64,000 bases of DNA from an uncultured Opitutaceae bacterium (GTDB taxonomy: Bacteria > Verrucomicrobiota > Verrucomicrobiia > Opitutales > Opitutaceae). Positions 37,225 through 45,187 of the stretch are shown piece after piece; position 1 is the stretch's first letter, and every line of letters begins with the position of its first letter. The stretch covers positions 1 to 64,000 of the forward strand of contig CAITBM010000116.1 in assembly GCA_903890485.1 (NCBI GenBank), read 5' to 3'. The notes under the pieces were generated by a model, which ran no database searches, was not told the DNA's origin, and was given only the letters and a program-made list of their open reading frames with translations. A program made the translations under genes and the position numbers.

Positions 37225-38316
37225 TCAGTTGTTTCCGGGCGATGAGAGAGTAAAATCCGGACGGGCGAAATTGGCAAACTCGGAACGCAATCTCTCAGCG
37301 CGGAGCAGGTCCCTCTGGCCCGCCTCGAATTCGCCCTTCTGCGCGTACTGGAGGTGGCCCGGCTGGGCCTCGATGAAGAGGCGGTCCGTGACCGAGCGCT
37401 TGGCGTCCGGGAACACCCCGAGGTCCACCCCGAGGCGGATCAGCGAGAGGAGGTTCATGGCCTCGTTGGAGCTTAGAATGTGCCCATTCTGGAGGATTCC
37501 GTAGGCGCGGCCGATCTTGTCGAAAAGCTTCCCCGAGTCCTGCTCAAGCAGCCTGGCACGGGCGTTGAGCTCGTGCTCGATGATGGACTGCAGGACCCCG
37601 GAGAGGCGCTTGAGGATCTCCTCCTCGGACTCCCCGAGCGTGGTCTGGTTTGAGATCTGGAAGATGCTCCCGCTGGCGTCGGAGCCCTCGCCGAAGAGCC
37701 CGCGCACGACCATCCCAAGCTGGTTAACGGCGCGGACCACCTTCTCCATCTGGTTGGCGATCACCAGGGCCGGCAGGTGCATCATCGCCGAGGCCCTCAT
37801 CCCGGTGCCCAGGTTGGTCGGGCAGGCCGTCAGGTAGCCCAGAGTCGGGGAAAAGGCGAAGTCGAGGGAATCCTCAAGGAGGGAATCCATCTCGGTGATC
37901 GAGGCCCAGGCCTTCTTCAGCTGGAAGCCGGCCCTGAGCATCTGTATGCGGAGGTGGTCCTCCTCGTTGATCATGACCGAGAACGCCTGGTCCTTGCTGA
38001 TCACGACGCCGCTGCCCTGCTTGGAGCCCGAGAGTTCGCGGCTGATCAGGTGGCGCTCGACAAGGATCCGCTTCTCGAGCTCGCCCAGTTCGTCGACCCC
38101 TACCGCCAGGCCCCGCTTCATTGCACCGGTGGCGGTGACGGCCTCCCGGCACGCGCCGAGGATCTTCTCGCGCTGGGCAGGCTTGGCCCATCCGGGAAAG
38201 GGGTGCCCTGCCAAGTTCCGCGCAAGGCGGATCCGGGTCATCAGGACGATGGCCGACTTGCTGCTCGACGAATCGGTCAGCTCGGACGGGGTGTCGATGA
38301 GCGAACCGATGGTCAT
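37225..38316 (-). CDS. mcsB: Protein-arginine kinase McsB
   Basis: 363 residues, the same length as Bacillus McsB. A guanido-phosphotransferase fold enzyme that phosphorylates protein arginines. Visible are the nucleotide-binding VLMTRIRLARNL, INEEDHLRIQML, and the active-site segment GYLTACPTNLGTGMRASAM with the expected cysteine. The C-terminus keeps RDLLRA, matching the RDXXRA phospho-arginine-binding motif of true McsB, which supports kinase function rather than a metabolic guanidino kinase. ATG 38316 lies 4 bases after the mcsA stop; an earlier ATG 38367 would overlap mcsA. Confidence 0.93.
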   Translation of the reverse strand: MTIGSLIDTPSELTDSSSSKSAIVLMTRIRLARNLAGHPFPGWAKPAQREKILGACREAVTATGAMKRGLAVGVDELGELEKRILVERHLISRELSGSKQGSGVVISKDQAFSVMINEEDHLRIQMLRAGFQLKKAWASITEMDSLLEDSLDFAFSPTLGYLTACPTNLGTGMRASAMMHLPALVIANQMEKVVRAVNQLGMVVRGLFGEGSDASGSIFQISNQTTLGESEEEILKRLSGVLQSIIEHELNARARLLEQDSGKLFDKIGRAYGILQNGHILSSNEAMNLLSLIRLGVDLGVFPDAKRSVTDRLFIEAQPGHLQYAQKGEFEAGQRDLLRAERLRSEFANFARPDFTLSSPGNN

Positions 38317-38320
38317 CGGG

Positions 38321-38827
38321 TTAGCGCTGCTTTTGCCCGACGGCTTGTCTGACTTGGTTGATTTCATCGCGGCAGCGGGCTGCATCCTCGTAGCGCTCGG
38401 CTTTGATCGCCTCGGAGAGGTCGACCTCGAGCTGGGTTAGCTTGTCGTAGAGAGACTTCCGCTCGAGGGCCTTCTGCGGCACCTTGCCGGAGTGCACGAT
38501 CCCCTTGTGCATGCCCTCGAGCATGGGGTCCAGGATCCCCTTGAACGCACCGTAGCAGGCCGGGCAGCCGAAGCGCCCCTGCTTCTTGAAGTCGTTCGGG
38601 GTGAACCCGCACTGCTCGCACCGGACCCCGGTGGCCACGGTTGCCTCGGGGTTAAGCGACGCCTTGAGCAGCAGGTCCGCCAGGGAGAAGCCGCTCGGGT
38701 CGGTTACGCCCTTCTCCTGCGCGCAGTCCTCGCATAGGTCCACCTTGTGCACCTTGTTGTCCAGTATCTGGGTGAGGTGCACCGTGGCGGGCTTCGAGCA
38801 GAGATCGCACTTTAGCGGGTTAGCCAT
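38321..38827 (-). CDS. mcsA: McsA-type zinc-finger activator of McsB
   Basis: 168 residues with four CxxC pairs (CDLC, CEDC, CEQC, CPAC) that should bind zinc, then a helical linker and a C-terminal UVR motif (YDKLTQLEVDLSEAIKAERY then EDAARCRDEI). This is the McsA plan; in Gram-positives it activates McsB and links it to ClpC. ATG 38827 (MANPLKCDLC) is the first gene of the mcsA-mcsB-clpC operon. The 143-base gap upstream (38828-38970) has one short palindrome GCGCC-ATTGA-GGCGC at 38941-38955 and no clear promoter or CtsR operator. Confidence 0.92.
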   Translation of the reverse strand: MANPLKCDLCSKPATVHLTQILDNKVHKVDLCEDCAQEKGVTDPSGFSLADLLLKASLNPEATVATGVRCEQCGFTPNDFKKQGRFGCPACYGAFKGILDPMLEGMHKGIVHSGKVPQKALERKSLYDKLTQLEVDLSEAIKAERYEDAARCRDEINQVRQAVGQKQR

Positions 38828-38970
38828 GGATTGTGGAAGAATTTGGTATGCACCAAATGTGCCACGGCCGTCCCCATTGGGCAAGCCGCTCGCGCATTCC
38901 TGTGCCTAGTAACATTACGACGCAATTAGAGCCCTCTCAAGCGCCATTGAGGCGCACCTTCTCGCTCCGA

Positions 38971-39837
38971 CTAGAGGCGTGTTCCCTCGACGAGCACGCG
39001 TTTCTTGAACTCTGAGAGCACCTTCCGGGTGACGGGGCCCGGGATCCCGGGGCCGATTGTGCGCCCGTCAAGCTTGACGACCGGGATCACCTCGGCGCCC
39101 GATCCCGTCAGGAAACACTCGTCGGCGCACCACAGGTCGTAGCGGGTCAGGTTGGCCTCGCGCAGCGTGATCCCGAGGTCCTTGGCGACATCGATGATCG
39201 TGCTGCGGGTGACCCCCTTCAAGGCCCCCTGCGACGGGGAGGGGGTCAATAGCTCTCCCTTGTGGACGATGAAGACATTGTCCGCGGTGGCCTCGGCAAC
39301 GTAGCCCTGGTCGTTGAGCATGATGCCCTCCAGGGCCCCGGCCTGGCGCGCCTCGATCTTTGCCAGGATGTTATTGAGGTAGTTGAGCGACTTGACCGTC
39401 GAGGGGAACGCTCCCGGACCGACCCTGCGGGTCGGCACCGTGACGATGGCCAGTCCCTTTTCGTAGTGCTCCGCTGGATAGAGGGAGATCTTGCTGGCGA
39501 TAACAAAGTACGAGGGTTTCGAGCAAAGCCACGGTGCCAGGCCGAGGTCGCCCACCCCGCGGGTCGCCACCAGGCGGATGTACCCGTCCGTCAACCCGTT
39601 CACCCGGCATGTCTCGCAGACGGCGTGGCTCAACTCGGCGCGGGAGAGCGGCAGGTCGAGCATGATGGCGCGGGCCGAGTACTCGAAGCGCTCCAGGTGC
39701 TCGTCCAGGCGGAAGACGTTGCCCCCATAGAGCCTTATGCCCTCAAAGACGCCATCACCGTAGAGCAGTCCATGGTCAAAGACCGACACCTTGGCGTCGG
39801 CCTCGTCCACGAACTTGCCATCAAGATAGATCTTCAT
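38971..39837 (-). CDS. Branched-chain amino acid aminotransferase (class IV)
   Basis: 288 residues of the fold-type IV PLP aminotransferases. The N-terminus KIYLDGKFVDEADAKVSVFD and GLLYGDGVFEGIRLYGG are typical of IlvE/D-amino acid transaminase. The PLP lysine lies in VKSLNYLNNILAKIEA, and the phosphate-binding GVTRSTIIDVAKDLGI follows. Most consistent with IlvE (valine, leucine, isoleucine), but a D-amino acid or aminodeoxychorismate activity cannot be excluded by eye. Its stop is 143 bases upstream of mcsA in the direction of transcription. Confidence 0.88.
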   Translation of the reverse strand: MKIYLDGKFVDEADAKVSVFDHGLLYGDGVFEGIRLYGGNVFRLDEHLERFEYSARAIMLDLPLSRAELSHAVCETCRVNGLTDGYIRLVATRGVGDLGLAPWLCSKPSYFVIASKISLYPAEHYEKGLAIVTVPTRRVGPGAFPSTVKSLNYLNNILAKIEARQAGALEGIMLNDQGYVAEATADNVFIVHKGELLTPSPSQGALKGVTRSTIIDVAKDLGITLREANLTRYDLWCADECFLTGSGAEVIPVVKLDGRTIGPGIPGPVTRKVLSEFKKRVLVEGTRL

Positions 39838-39913
39838 CCTGCGATGCTACGATTCAGCCCAAAGTTTTGTCGAGTTCCTTGAATTCGGCGCTTTTTACCC
39901 CACAGTGCCGCCC

Positions 39914-41605
39914 ATGTCGACCGCGCCCTTCGCGCTCTCTGCAAACGCAACTTACGTCATCGGGCACCGCAATCCCGATGCCGACTCAATCTGCTCGGCC
40001 ATCGCCTACGCGGCCTACAAGGAGGCCCGCGGCGAGAGCGGCCACGTGGCTGCCCGTTGCGGCAACTCAAACGCACGGATCGACACGATCCTCGGGCGCT
40101 TTCGCCAGCCGCTGCCCGTCTATCTGAGCGACGTCTGGCCGCGGGTCCGGGACATGATGTCCTCCGACGTCGTCACGGTGCCCGAAAACGCCACTTGTGC
40201 GGAGGCCCTGGAATTAATCGACCGGCACAACATGGGGCTCCTGCCGGTCGTCGACGCGGACCGCCGGGTCGTCGGCACGATCTCCCTGCCCCACCTCGGG
40301 GGCATCTTCATCCCGAGGGTGAGCAAGCCCAAGCTCATGCGCCAGGTCCAGGGGTCCCTGGGAAACATAGTCCGGGCGCTCAAGGCCACGGTTGTGCACC
40401 TGGTCGACGAGGCCCGCCAGGAGGAGCTCTACGTGCGGCTGGGCACGATGGACATCCGGTCATTCTGGAAGATCTCCGAGCGCGACGGAATCCCGGCCGC
40501 CAACTCGCTAATCATCGTCGGCGACCGCCGCGACATTCAGCTGCGCGCTATCGAGCTTGGGCTGCGCGGGATCATTGTCTCGGGGAGCGTCCAGGTTGAC
40601 CCCGATGTCGTGGAGCGCGCCAAGGAAAAGGGCGTGAGCATCATCAGCAGCCCCTACGACTCCTCGACGACGGCCTGGGTCGTGCGCACGGCCTCGAGCA
40701 TCGAGCGGGTGATCGACCGCAATTTCAGCTCGGTCGGCCGCGACACCCGGATCAGCGAGATCCGCCGGAAGATATCAACCCTGGCCCAGCCCGCCCTGAT
40801 GGTCCTCGACGACGGCGGGGTCCTGGCCGGGATCCTCTCTAAGAGCGACATCCTTAAGCCCATACAAACCAAGCTTATCCTTGTGGACCACAACGAGATA
40901 TCCCAGGCTATTAACGGCGCCGACGAGGTGGTCGTGACGGAGATCATCGACCACCACCGCCTGGGCCCGATGAACACCCAGACCCCGATCCTCTTCATCA
41001 ACGAGCCGGTGGGCAGCACCTGCACGATCATCGCCGACATGTACCGCCGCTCGGGGCTTGTCCCCGCACCGGAGATTGCAGGCATCATGATGTCGGGGCT
41101 CATCTCCGACACCCTCCTCCTGAACAGCCCCACCACGACCCCGAAGGACGCGGAGATGCTCACGTGGCTCTCTTCGATCGCCCGCGAGGAGCCCCGGGTC
41201 CTGGCCGAGGCCATCTTTTCCTCGGGTTCGGTCATCCAGGCCAGTGCACCCGAGGCGATTGTCCAGGCAGACCACAAGGTCTATGAGGAGGAGGGCGTCC
41301 GCTTTGCGGTGTCCCAGGTCGAGGAGCTCGGGTTTGGTAACTTCTGGAGCCGTTCCAAGAGCATCGCGACCGCCCTCGACGACCTTCGCAAGAAGGAGGG
41401 CCTGTCCTTTGCGGCGCTCCTGGTGACGGACGTGAACACGCAGAATTCGCTCCTCCTGGTGAAGGGCGACCCGGAGCTGATCGAGCGGATCACCTACTCG
41501 CACGTGGAGAAGGACGAGATCTTCGACCTGCCGGGGATTGTCAGCCGCAAGAAACAGCTGATTCCCTATCTGACAAGCCTCCTGCGGGAGATCCGGGCGG
41601 CCTAG
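39914..41605 (+). CDS. CBS-domain manganese-dependent inorganic pyrophosphatase
   Basis: 563 residues of the family II (DHH) pyrophosphatases with a regulatory insert. The first half of the DHH catalytic domain is at the start (YVIGHRNPDADSICSAIAYA), then a CBS domain (DVVTVPENATCAEALELIDR), a DRTGG domain (about 180-260), a second CBS (RRKISTLAQPALMVLDDGGV), and the rest of the catalytic part (LILVDHNEISQ, EIIDHHRLG), with a DHHA2 domain at the end. CBS pairs bind adenine nucleotides and set activity. ATG 39914 is preferred over GTG 39905. Convergent overlap of 4 bases with the next gene. Confidence 0.93.
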   Translation: MSTAPFALSANATYVIGHRNPDADSICSAIAYAAYKEARGESGHVAARCGNSNARIDTILGRFRQPLPVYLSDVWPRVRDMMSSDVVTVPENATCAEALELIDRHNMGLLPVVDADRRVVGTISLPHLGGIFIPRVSKPKLMRQVQGSLGNIVRALKATVVHLVDEARQEELYVRLGTMDIRSFWKISERDGIPAANSLIIVGDRRDIQLRAIELGLRGIIVSGSVQVDPDVVERAKEKGVSIISSPYDSSTTAWVVRTASSIERVIDRNFSSVGRDTRISEIRRKISTLAQPALMVLDDGGVLAGILSKSDILKPIQTKLILVDHNEISQAINGADEVVVTEIIDHHRLGPMNTQTPILFINEPVGSTCTIIADMYRRSGLVPAPEIAGIMMSGLISDTLLLNSPTTTPKDAEMLTWLSSIAREEPRVLAEAIFSSGSVIQASAPEAIVQADHKVYEEEGVRFAVSQVEELGFGNFWSRSKSIATALDDLRKKEGLSFAALLVTDVNTQNSLLLVKGDPELIERITYSHVEKDEIFDLPGIVSRKKQLIPYLTSLLREIRAA

Positions 41606-42171
41606 GGAGAGCTCGATGCCTCCAGGTCGTGGAGCTTGGGCCCCACGACGTCGCCCAGGCGAAGGCCAGCGGAATAGACGACGGCGGCAAACCCGGCGAG
41701 CGCCAAGAGGACGATGATCGAGGCCACCCGGTGGTGTGCCTCGAAACGCTCCAGGGAGCGCATGTAGGAGCACAGCGCCAGGACCGCGGCCACGATGATG
41801 ACCGCATCGACGCTGGCGCGCTGCCAGTAGCTTCCGCCCAGGTGCAGCCACATGCCGAACTCATCGAAGGTGAGCGCCATGGCCACGCCGTAAACAAGCG
41901 CTGTCACCTCCGCCGCGCGCCCGTTTGGCCGCCGAAAGACCCCGTAGCCTCCCGCGGCTGCCAGCAGGAAAATCCCGTAGTTCAAATGGTGGACATGGGT
42001 GCCCTGCAGGAAGAAGTAGAAGTTCGGGATCTCGTGCGACATGATCAGGAACACGAACGCCCGGGCCAGGATGAACGTCAGGATGAAGCCGAAGAGGGCG
42101 AGCCTCGCCAGCTTGTGGACGTTGAGGTGGAGGACGTTGCGGGCGACCGCCTCAGGAGCCTCGTTCGTCAC
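41602..42171 (-). CDS. Multi-pass membrane protein of unknown function
   Basis: 189 residues, GTG start, about five membrane helices (LARLALFGFILTFILARAFV, LNYGIFLLAAAGGYGVF, VTALVYGVAMALTFDEF, SVDAVIIVAAVLALCSYM and a last one near 155-170). Conserved-looking polar residues sit in or next to the helices: GTHVHHLNYG, FDEFGMWLHLGG. Histidine and acidic residues inside a membrane suggest a metal or substrate site, but no function can be named. It is 17 bases downstream of lpdA and probably cotranscribed. Confidence 0.75.
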   Translation of the reverse strand: MTNEAPEAVARNVLHLNVHKLARLALFGFILTFILARAFVFLIMSHEIPNFYFFLQGTHVHHLNYGIFLLAAAGGYGVFRRPNGRAAEVTALVYGVAMALTFDEFGMWLHLGGSYWQRASVDAVIIVAAVLALCSYMRSLERFEAHHRVASIIVLLALAGFAAVVYSAGLRLGDVVGPKLHDLEASSSP

Positions 42172-42188
42172 GGCATGAAGTCCTGGCC

Positions 42189-43586
42189 CTAGATGTGGAT
42201 GGCCTCGCCGATTGAGGAGGCTGCGGCCTCCATCACGGCCTCGCTGAGGGTCGGATGAGCATGGATCGTCTGGTGCACCTCATCGACCGTCGCCTCAAGC
42301 TCCATCGCCAGGCTGTACTCGGCGATCAGCTCCGTGGCCTCGGAGCCGATGATGTGCGCGCCGTAGATCTCGCCTGTCTTCTTGTCGGCGACGACCTTCA
42401 CGAAGCCCTCGGTCTCCGCCGAGGCCACCGCCTTGCCGGACGCCGTGAACGGGAACTTGCCGATGTTGATGTCCAGGCCCTTGGCCCGGGCGGCCTTCTC
42501 GGTTAGGCCGATGCTCGCCACCTGGGGCTGGCAGTAGGTGCAGCCCGGGTAGTTCTTGATGCGCTTCGGCTTGCCGTGGCCGAACATGCCGTTGACTGCG
42601 CTCATGGCCTCGTAGGTTGCCACATGGGCGAGCCAGGGCGGCCCGATGATGTCACCGGCCCCGAAGATCCCCGGGACGGTGGTCTGGTAGTCGTCACCCA
42701 CCTTCAGGTAATTCTTCTCGAGCTCGGGCTTCAGTGTCGGGGCAAGTACCCCTTCCAGGTTGGCCACGACGCCGATCGCAGAGAGGACGACGTCGGCCTC
42801 GATCGTGTTGCGCGACTCCCCGGATACCAGGTCCACCTTGACCGAGGTCTTTCCGACCCTGAAATTCTCGCACTTGGTGTCCACGCGCATCGTTATCCCC
42901 TGCTTCTCAAACGACCTTTGGAGCGCCTTGGACACCTCCTCATCCTCAACAGGAAGAATCTGCGGGAGCATTTCGACAAGGGTCACCTTGCTGCCGAAAG
43001 CGTTGTAGAAATAGGCGAATTCGACACCGATGGCGCCGGCCCCGACTATCACGATCGACTTCGGGAAAACCTTGGAGGCGAGAGCCTCGCGGGAAGTCAT
43101 CACTCGGACGCCGTCAAACTCCAGGCCAGGGATCCGGCGCATTTTGCAACCGGTGGCAACCATGATGTTCTTGGTGCGCAGGAACTTACCCTTATGCTCC
43201 CCCGAGGTTATCGAGACCATCCCCGGGGCGTCCACACGGCCCGTGCCGACGAAGTAGTCGACCTTGTTCTTGCGGAAGAGGAACTCGACCCCCTTGGCCA
43301 TCTGCCCGGCCACGGCCCTTGAGCGCTCGTTCACCTTTGCGAAGTCAAACCCCACGTCCGTGGCGCTCAGCCCGTAGGCATCGGCCTTTTTCATCTTCTG
43401 GTAGAGCTCGGCGCTCTTCAGCAGGGCCTTGGTCGGGATACAGCCCCAGTTGAGGCAGGTACCGCCCGCCCGCTCGAGCTCGACGCAGGCCACCCTCTTG
43501 CCGAGCTGGCCGGCGCGGATGGCCCCGGCGTAGCCCGCTGGGCCTCCCCCGATGACGATCAGATCATATTCTGTGGATTCGGACAT
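42189..43586 (-). CDS. lpdA: Dihydrolipoyl dehydrogenase
   Basis: 465 residues, the E3 flavoprotein of 2-oxoacid dehydrogenase complexes and glycine cleavage. FAD site VIGGGPAGYAGAIRAGQLG, redox disulfide GGTCLNWGCIPTKALL, NAD site IVIVGAGAIGVEFAYFY, second FAD contact VPGIFGAGDI, and the C-terminal active-site HAHPTLSEAV are all intact. ATG 43586 (MSESTEYDLIVIGGG) is chosen; the frame continues upstream to 43613. E1 and E2 genes are not in the window. Confidence 0.96.
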   Translation of the reverse strand: MSESTEYDLIVIGGGPAGYAGAIRAGQLGKRVACVELERAGGTCLNWGCIPTKALLKSAELYQKMKKADAYGLSATDVGFDFAKVNERSRAVAGQMAKGVEFLFRKNKVDYFVGTGRVDAPGMVSITSGEHKGKFLRTKNIMVATGCKMRRIPGLEFDGVRVMTSREALASKVFPKSIVIVGAGAIGVEFAYFYNAFGSKVTLVEMLPQILPVEDEEVSKALQRSFEKQGITMRVDTKCENFRVGKTSVKVDLVSGESRNTIEADVVLSAIGVVANLEGVLAPTLKPELEKNYLKVGDDYQTTVPGIFGAGDIIGPPWLAHVATYEAMSAVNGMFGHGKPKRIKNYPGCTYCQPQVASIGLTEKAARAKGLDINIGKFPFTASGKAVASAETEGFVKVVADKKTGEIYGAHIIGSEATELIAEYSLAMELEATVDEVHQTIHAHPTLSEAVMEAAASSIGEAIHI

Positions 43587-43620
43587 TGCGCCAACGTGCT
43601 TGGCCCCGGCCACTCGGCAA

Positions 43621-44040
43621 CTAAATATCGATCACGTCGCCGCCCTTTGCAGCGGGGCCCTTGGGCGCGGCGGGGGGCCGGGGGCCGGGGGAGCGCATGA
43701 CGCCGTTCAGAACCATGTTGGTCAGGCTGAGCACCAAAGAGCCCCAAAGGGCGGGCCAGAACCCGGCCACGGTGAACCCGTCGACCAGGCGCCCGACAAA
43801 CAAAAAGAGGAAGGCATTGATCACGACAATACCAAGCCCCATCGTCACCAGGATGAACGGCAACGTGAACAAGACCAGGACGGGCCTGAGAATGGCGTTA
43901 AAGAAGCTGAGCAGCAGCACGGCCCAGACCAGGGAGGAGAAGTTGTCGCAATGAATGCCTGTCACCACGTGCGTCGCGATCACCACGCCAATGGCGAGGA
44001 TCATCCACCGGGTAAGGAGCTGTCCGAACGGTGAGTTCAT
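43621..44040 (-). CDS. Phage-holin-4-2 / YvlD-type small membrane protein
   Basis: 139 residues with four membrane helices (LTRWMILAIGVVIATHVV, LVWAVLLLSFFNAILRPVLV, LPFILVTMGLGIVVINAFLF, WPALWGSLVLSLTNMVLNGV). The NAILRPVL...TLP and GxGIxxINA spacing matches the holin_4_2 superfamily, which in most bacteria is a chromosomal membrane protein of unknown role, not a phage holin. A Pro-rich cytosolic tail ends in GGDVIDI. No phage genes are near. ATG 44040; lpdA follows after 34 bases. Confidence 0.82.
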   Translation of the reverse strand: MNSPFGQLLTRWMILAIGVVIATHVVTGIHCDNFSSLVWAVLLLSFFNAILRPVLVLFTLPFILVTMGLGIVVINAFLFLFVGRLVDGFTVAGFWPALWGSLVLSLTNMVLNGVMRSPGPRPPAAPKGPAAKGGDVIDI

Positions 44041-44077
44041 CGGTTGTGTCACTTTCCCCCGGTAGCACCCACGGGCA

Positions 44078-45187
44078 ATGAAAATCATTGTGCTCCAGGA
44101 TCACCTTCGCAGCGGCGGCACGGAACGCCACTCCATCCTGCTTGCCAGGGAATTCGCGCAACTGGGCCATGAAGCGGAGCTTGTCACATTCCGACCCGGA
44201 GGGAAATTGGCCCCGACTGTGACCGGCAGGCACCGCGCCCTGCAGCCCTTTGACACCGGAATCGACTGGCTGGCCCCGGGGCTTTCGGCGTCGGTGTTCC
44301 GCTCGGAGCCCGACATTGTCCTTTGCATGGGAAAGACCACCAACTGCTTTGCCGGTCGCATCCAGCGCAGGGCGATCCGACGCCATGCGTCGACCCGGGT
44401 CGTCGCGACACTTCGGGCCGGAGGGGTCCTACCCGGCTTCTACTATTCCTCGGTCAGGCAGGCCGCGCACCTGGTGACCAACAGCCGCGAGGCCAGGGAT
44501 ATCCTCGTCAAGAATCACGGGCTCGATCGGTCGAGGATCTCAGTCATCTACAATTCGCTCGTTTTCCCCGAAGCCGCCCCCACTCGCGACCTTGAGCTCC
44601 GGGCCCGCCTGGGAGCCGGCCCCAAGACCAAGGTCCTCGTTTCCGTCGGCATGTTTCGCCCCGAGAAAAATCAGCGCGCCCTGATCGAACTGGCGGCGGG
44701 CTTCCCGGAATCGTGGGACTGGCAGATGTGGATGGCCGGCGAGGGGCCGCAGAAGGCTGCCTGCGAGCGGCTGGCCTCCCGCCTCGGTGTCTCAGGGAAG
44801 GTGATCTTTCTCGGTTACCAGCCCGACCCGGCCCCGTTCTATCGCGCGGCGGACATCGCCGTGCACGCCTCCAGGGAGGAGGCCCTTTCAAACTTCCTGA
44901 TCGAGGCGCAGGCCCACGGGTTGCCCGCAGTCGCGTACCGGGCACTCGGGATCGAGGAATGCTTCGTTGCCGGCGAAACCGGCTGGATGGTCGAGCAGGG
45001 AGACGCCTCTGGCTTCAAGAAGGCGCTCGCCGGGCTCATGGGGGAACCCTCGGAGGAGACGGCTCGCCGGGCCGACCAGGCACGCCATTTCGCACGCACC
45101 TCGTTCGATCCGGCCCGCCAAGTGGCCGCCTACCTCTCCCTTTTCGAGGCATTGCTCGGAGGCCAAAACCCCGGCTCGCAACCATGA
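44078..45187 (+). CDS. Family 4 glycosyltransferase
   Basis: 369 residues, GT-B fold, GT4 type. The N-terminal domain starts with a GG motif (QDHLRSGGTERHSILLAREF) for acceptor and phosphate contacts; the C-terminal donor domain has VSVGMFRPEKNQRALIELAA, VIFLGYQPDPAPFYRAADIA and the EX7E-type nucleotide-sugar site (HASREEALSNFLIEAQAHGL). It probably adds a sugar to a surface glycan; donor and acceptor are unknown. Its stop overlaps uvrA ATG (ATGA), and it is divergent from the holin-like gene over 37 bases. Confidence 0.9.
   Translation: MKIIVLQDHLRSGGTERHSILLAREFAQLGHEAELVTFRPGGKLAPTVTGRHRALQPFDTGIDWLAPGLSASVFRSEPDIVLCMGKTTNCFAGRIQRRAIRRHASTRVVATLRAGGVLPGFYYSSVRQAAHLVTNSREARDILVKNHGLDRSRISVIYNSLVFPEAAPTRDLELRARLGAGPKTKVLVSVGMFRPEKNQRALIELAAGFPESWDWQMWMAGEGPQKAACERLASRLGVSGKVIFLGYQPDPAPFYRAADIAVHASREEALSNFLIEAQAHGLPAVAYRALGIEECFVAGETGWMVEQGDASGFKKALAGLMGEPSEETARRADQARHFARTSFDPARQVAAYLSLFEALLGGQNPGSQP

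Noticed and set aside
38941-38955. GCGCC-ATTGA-GGCGC hairpin after the aminotransferase as a terminator or CtsR operator
   Set aside because: The stem is only 5 bp with no T-tract, and it does not resemble the CtsR heptad repeat.
43621-44040. Phage holin and possible prophage remnant
   Set aside because: The holin_4_2 superfamily is widespread as a chromosomal membrane protein, and no other phage gene lies nearby.
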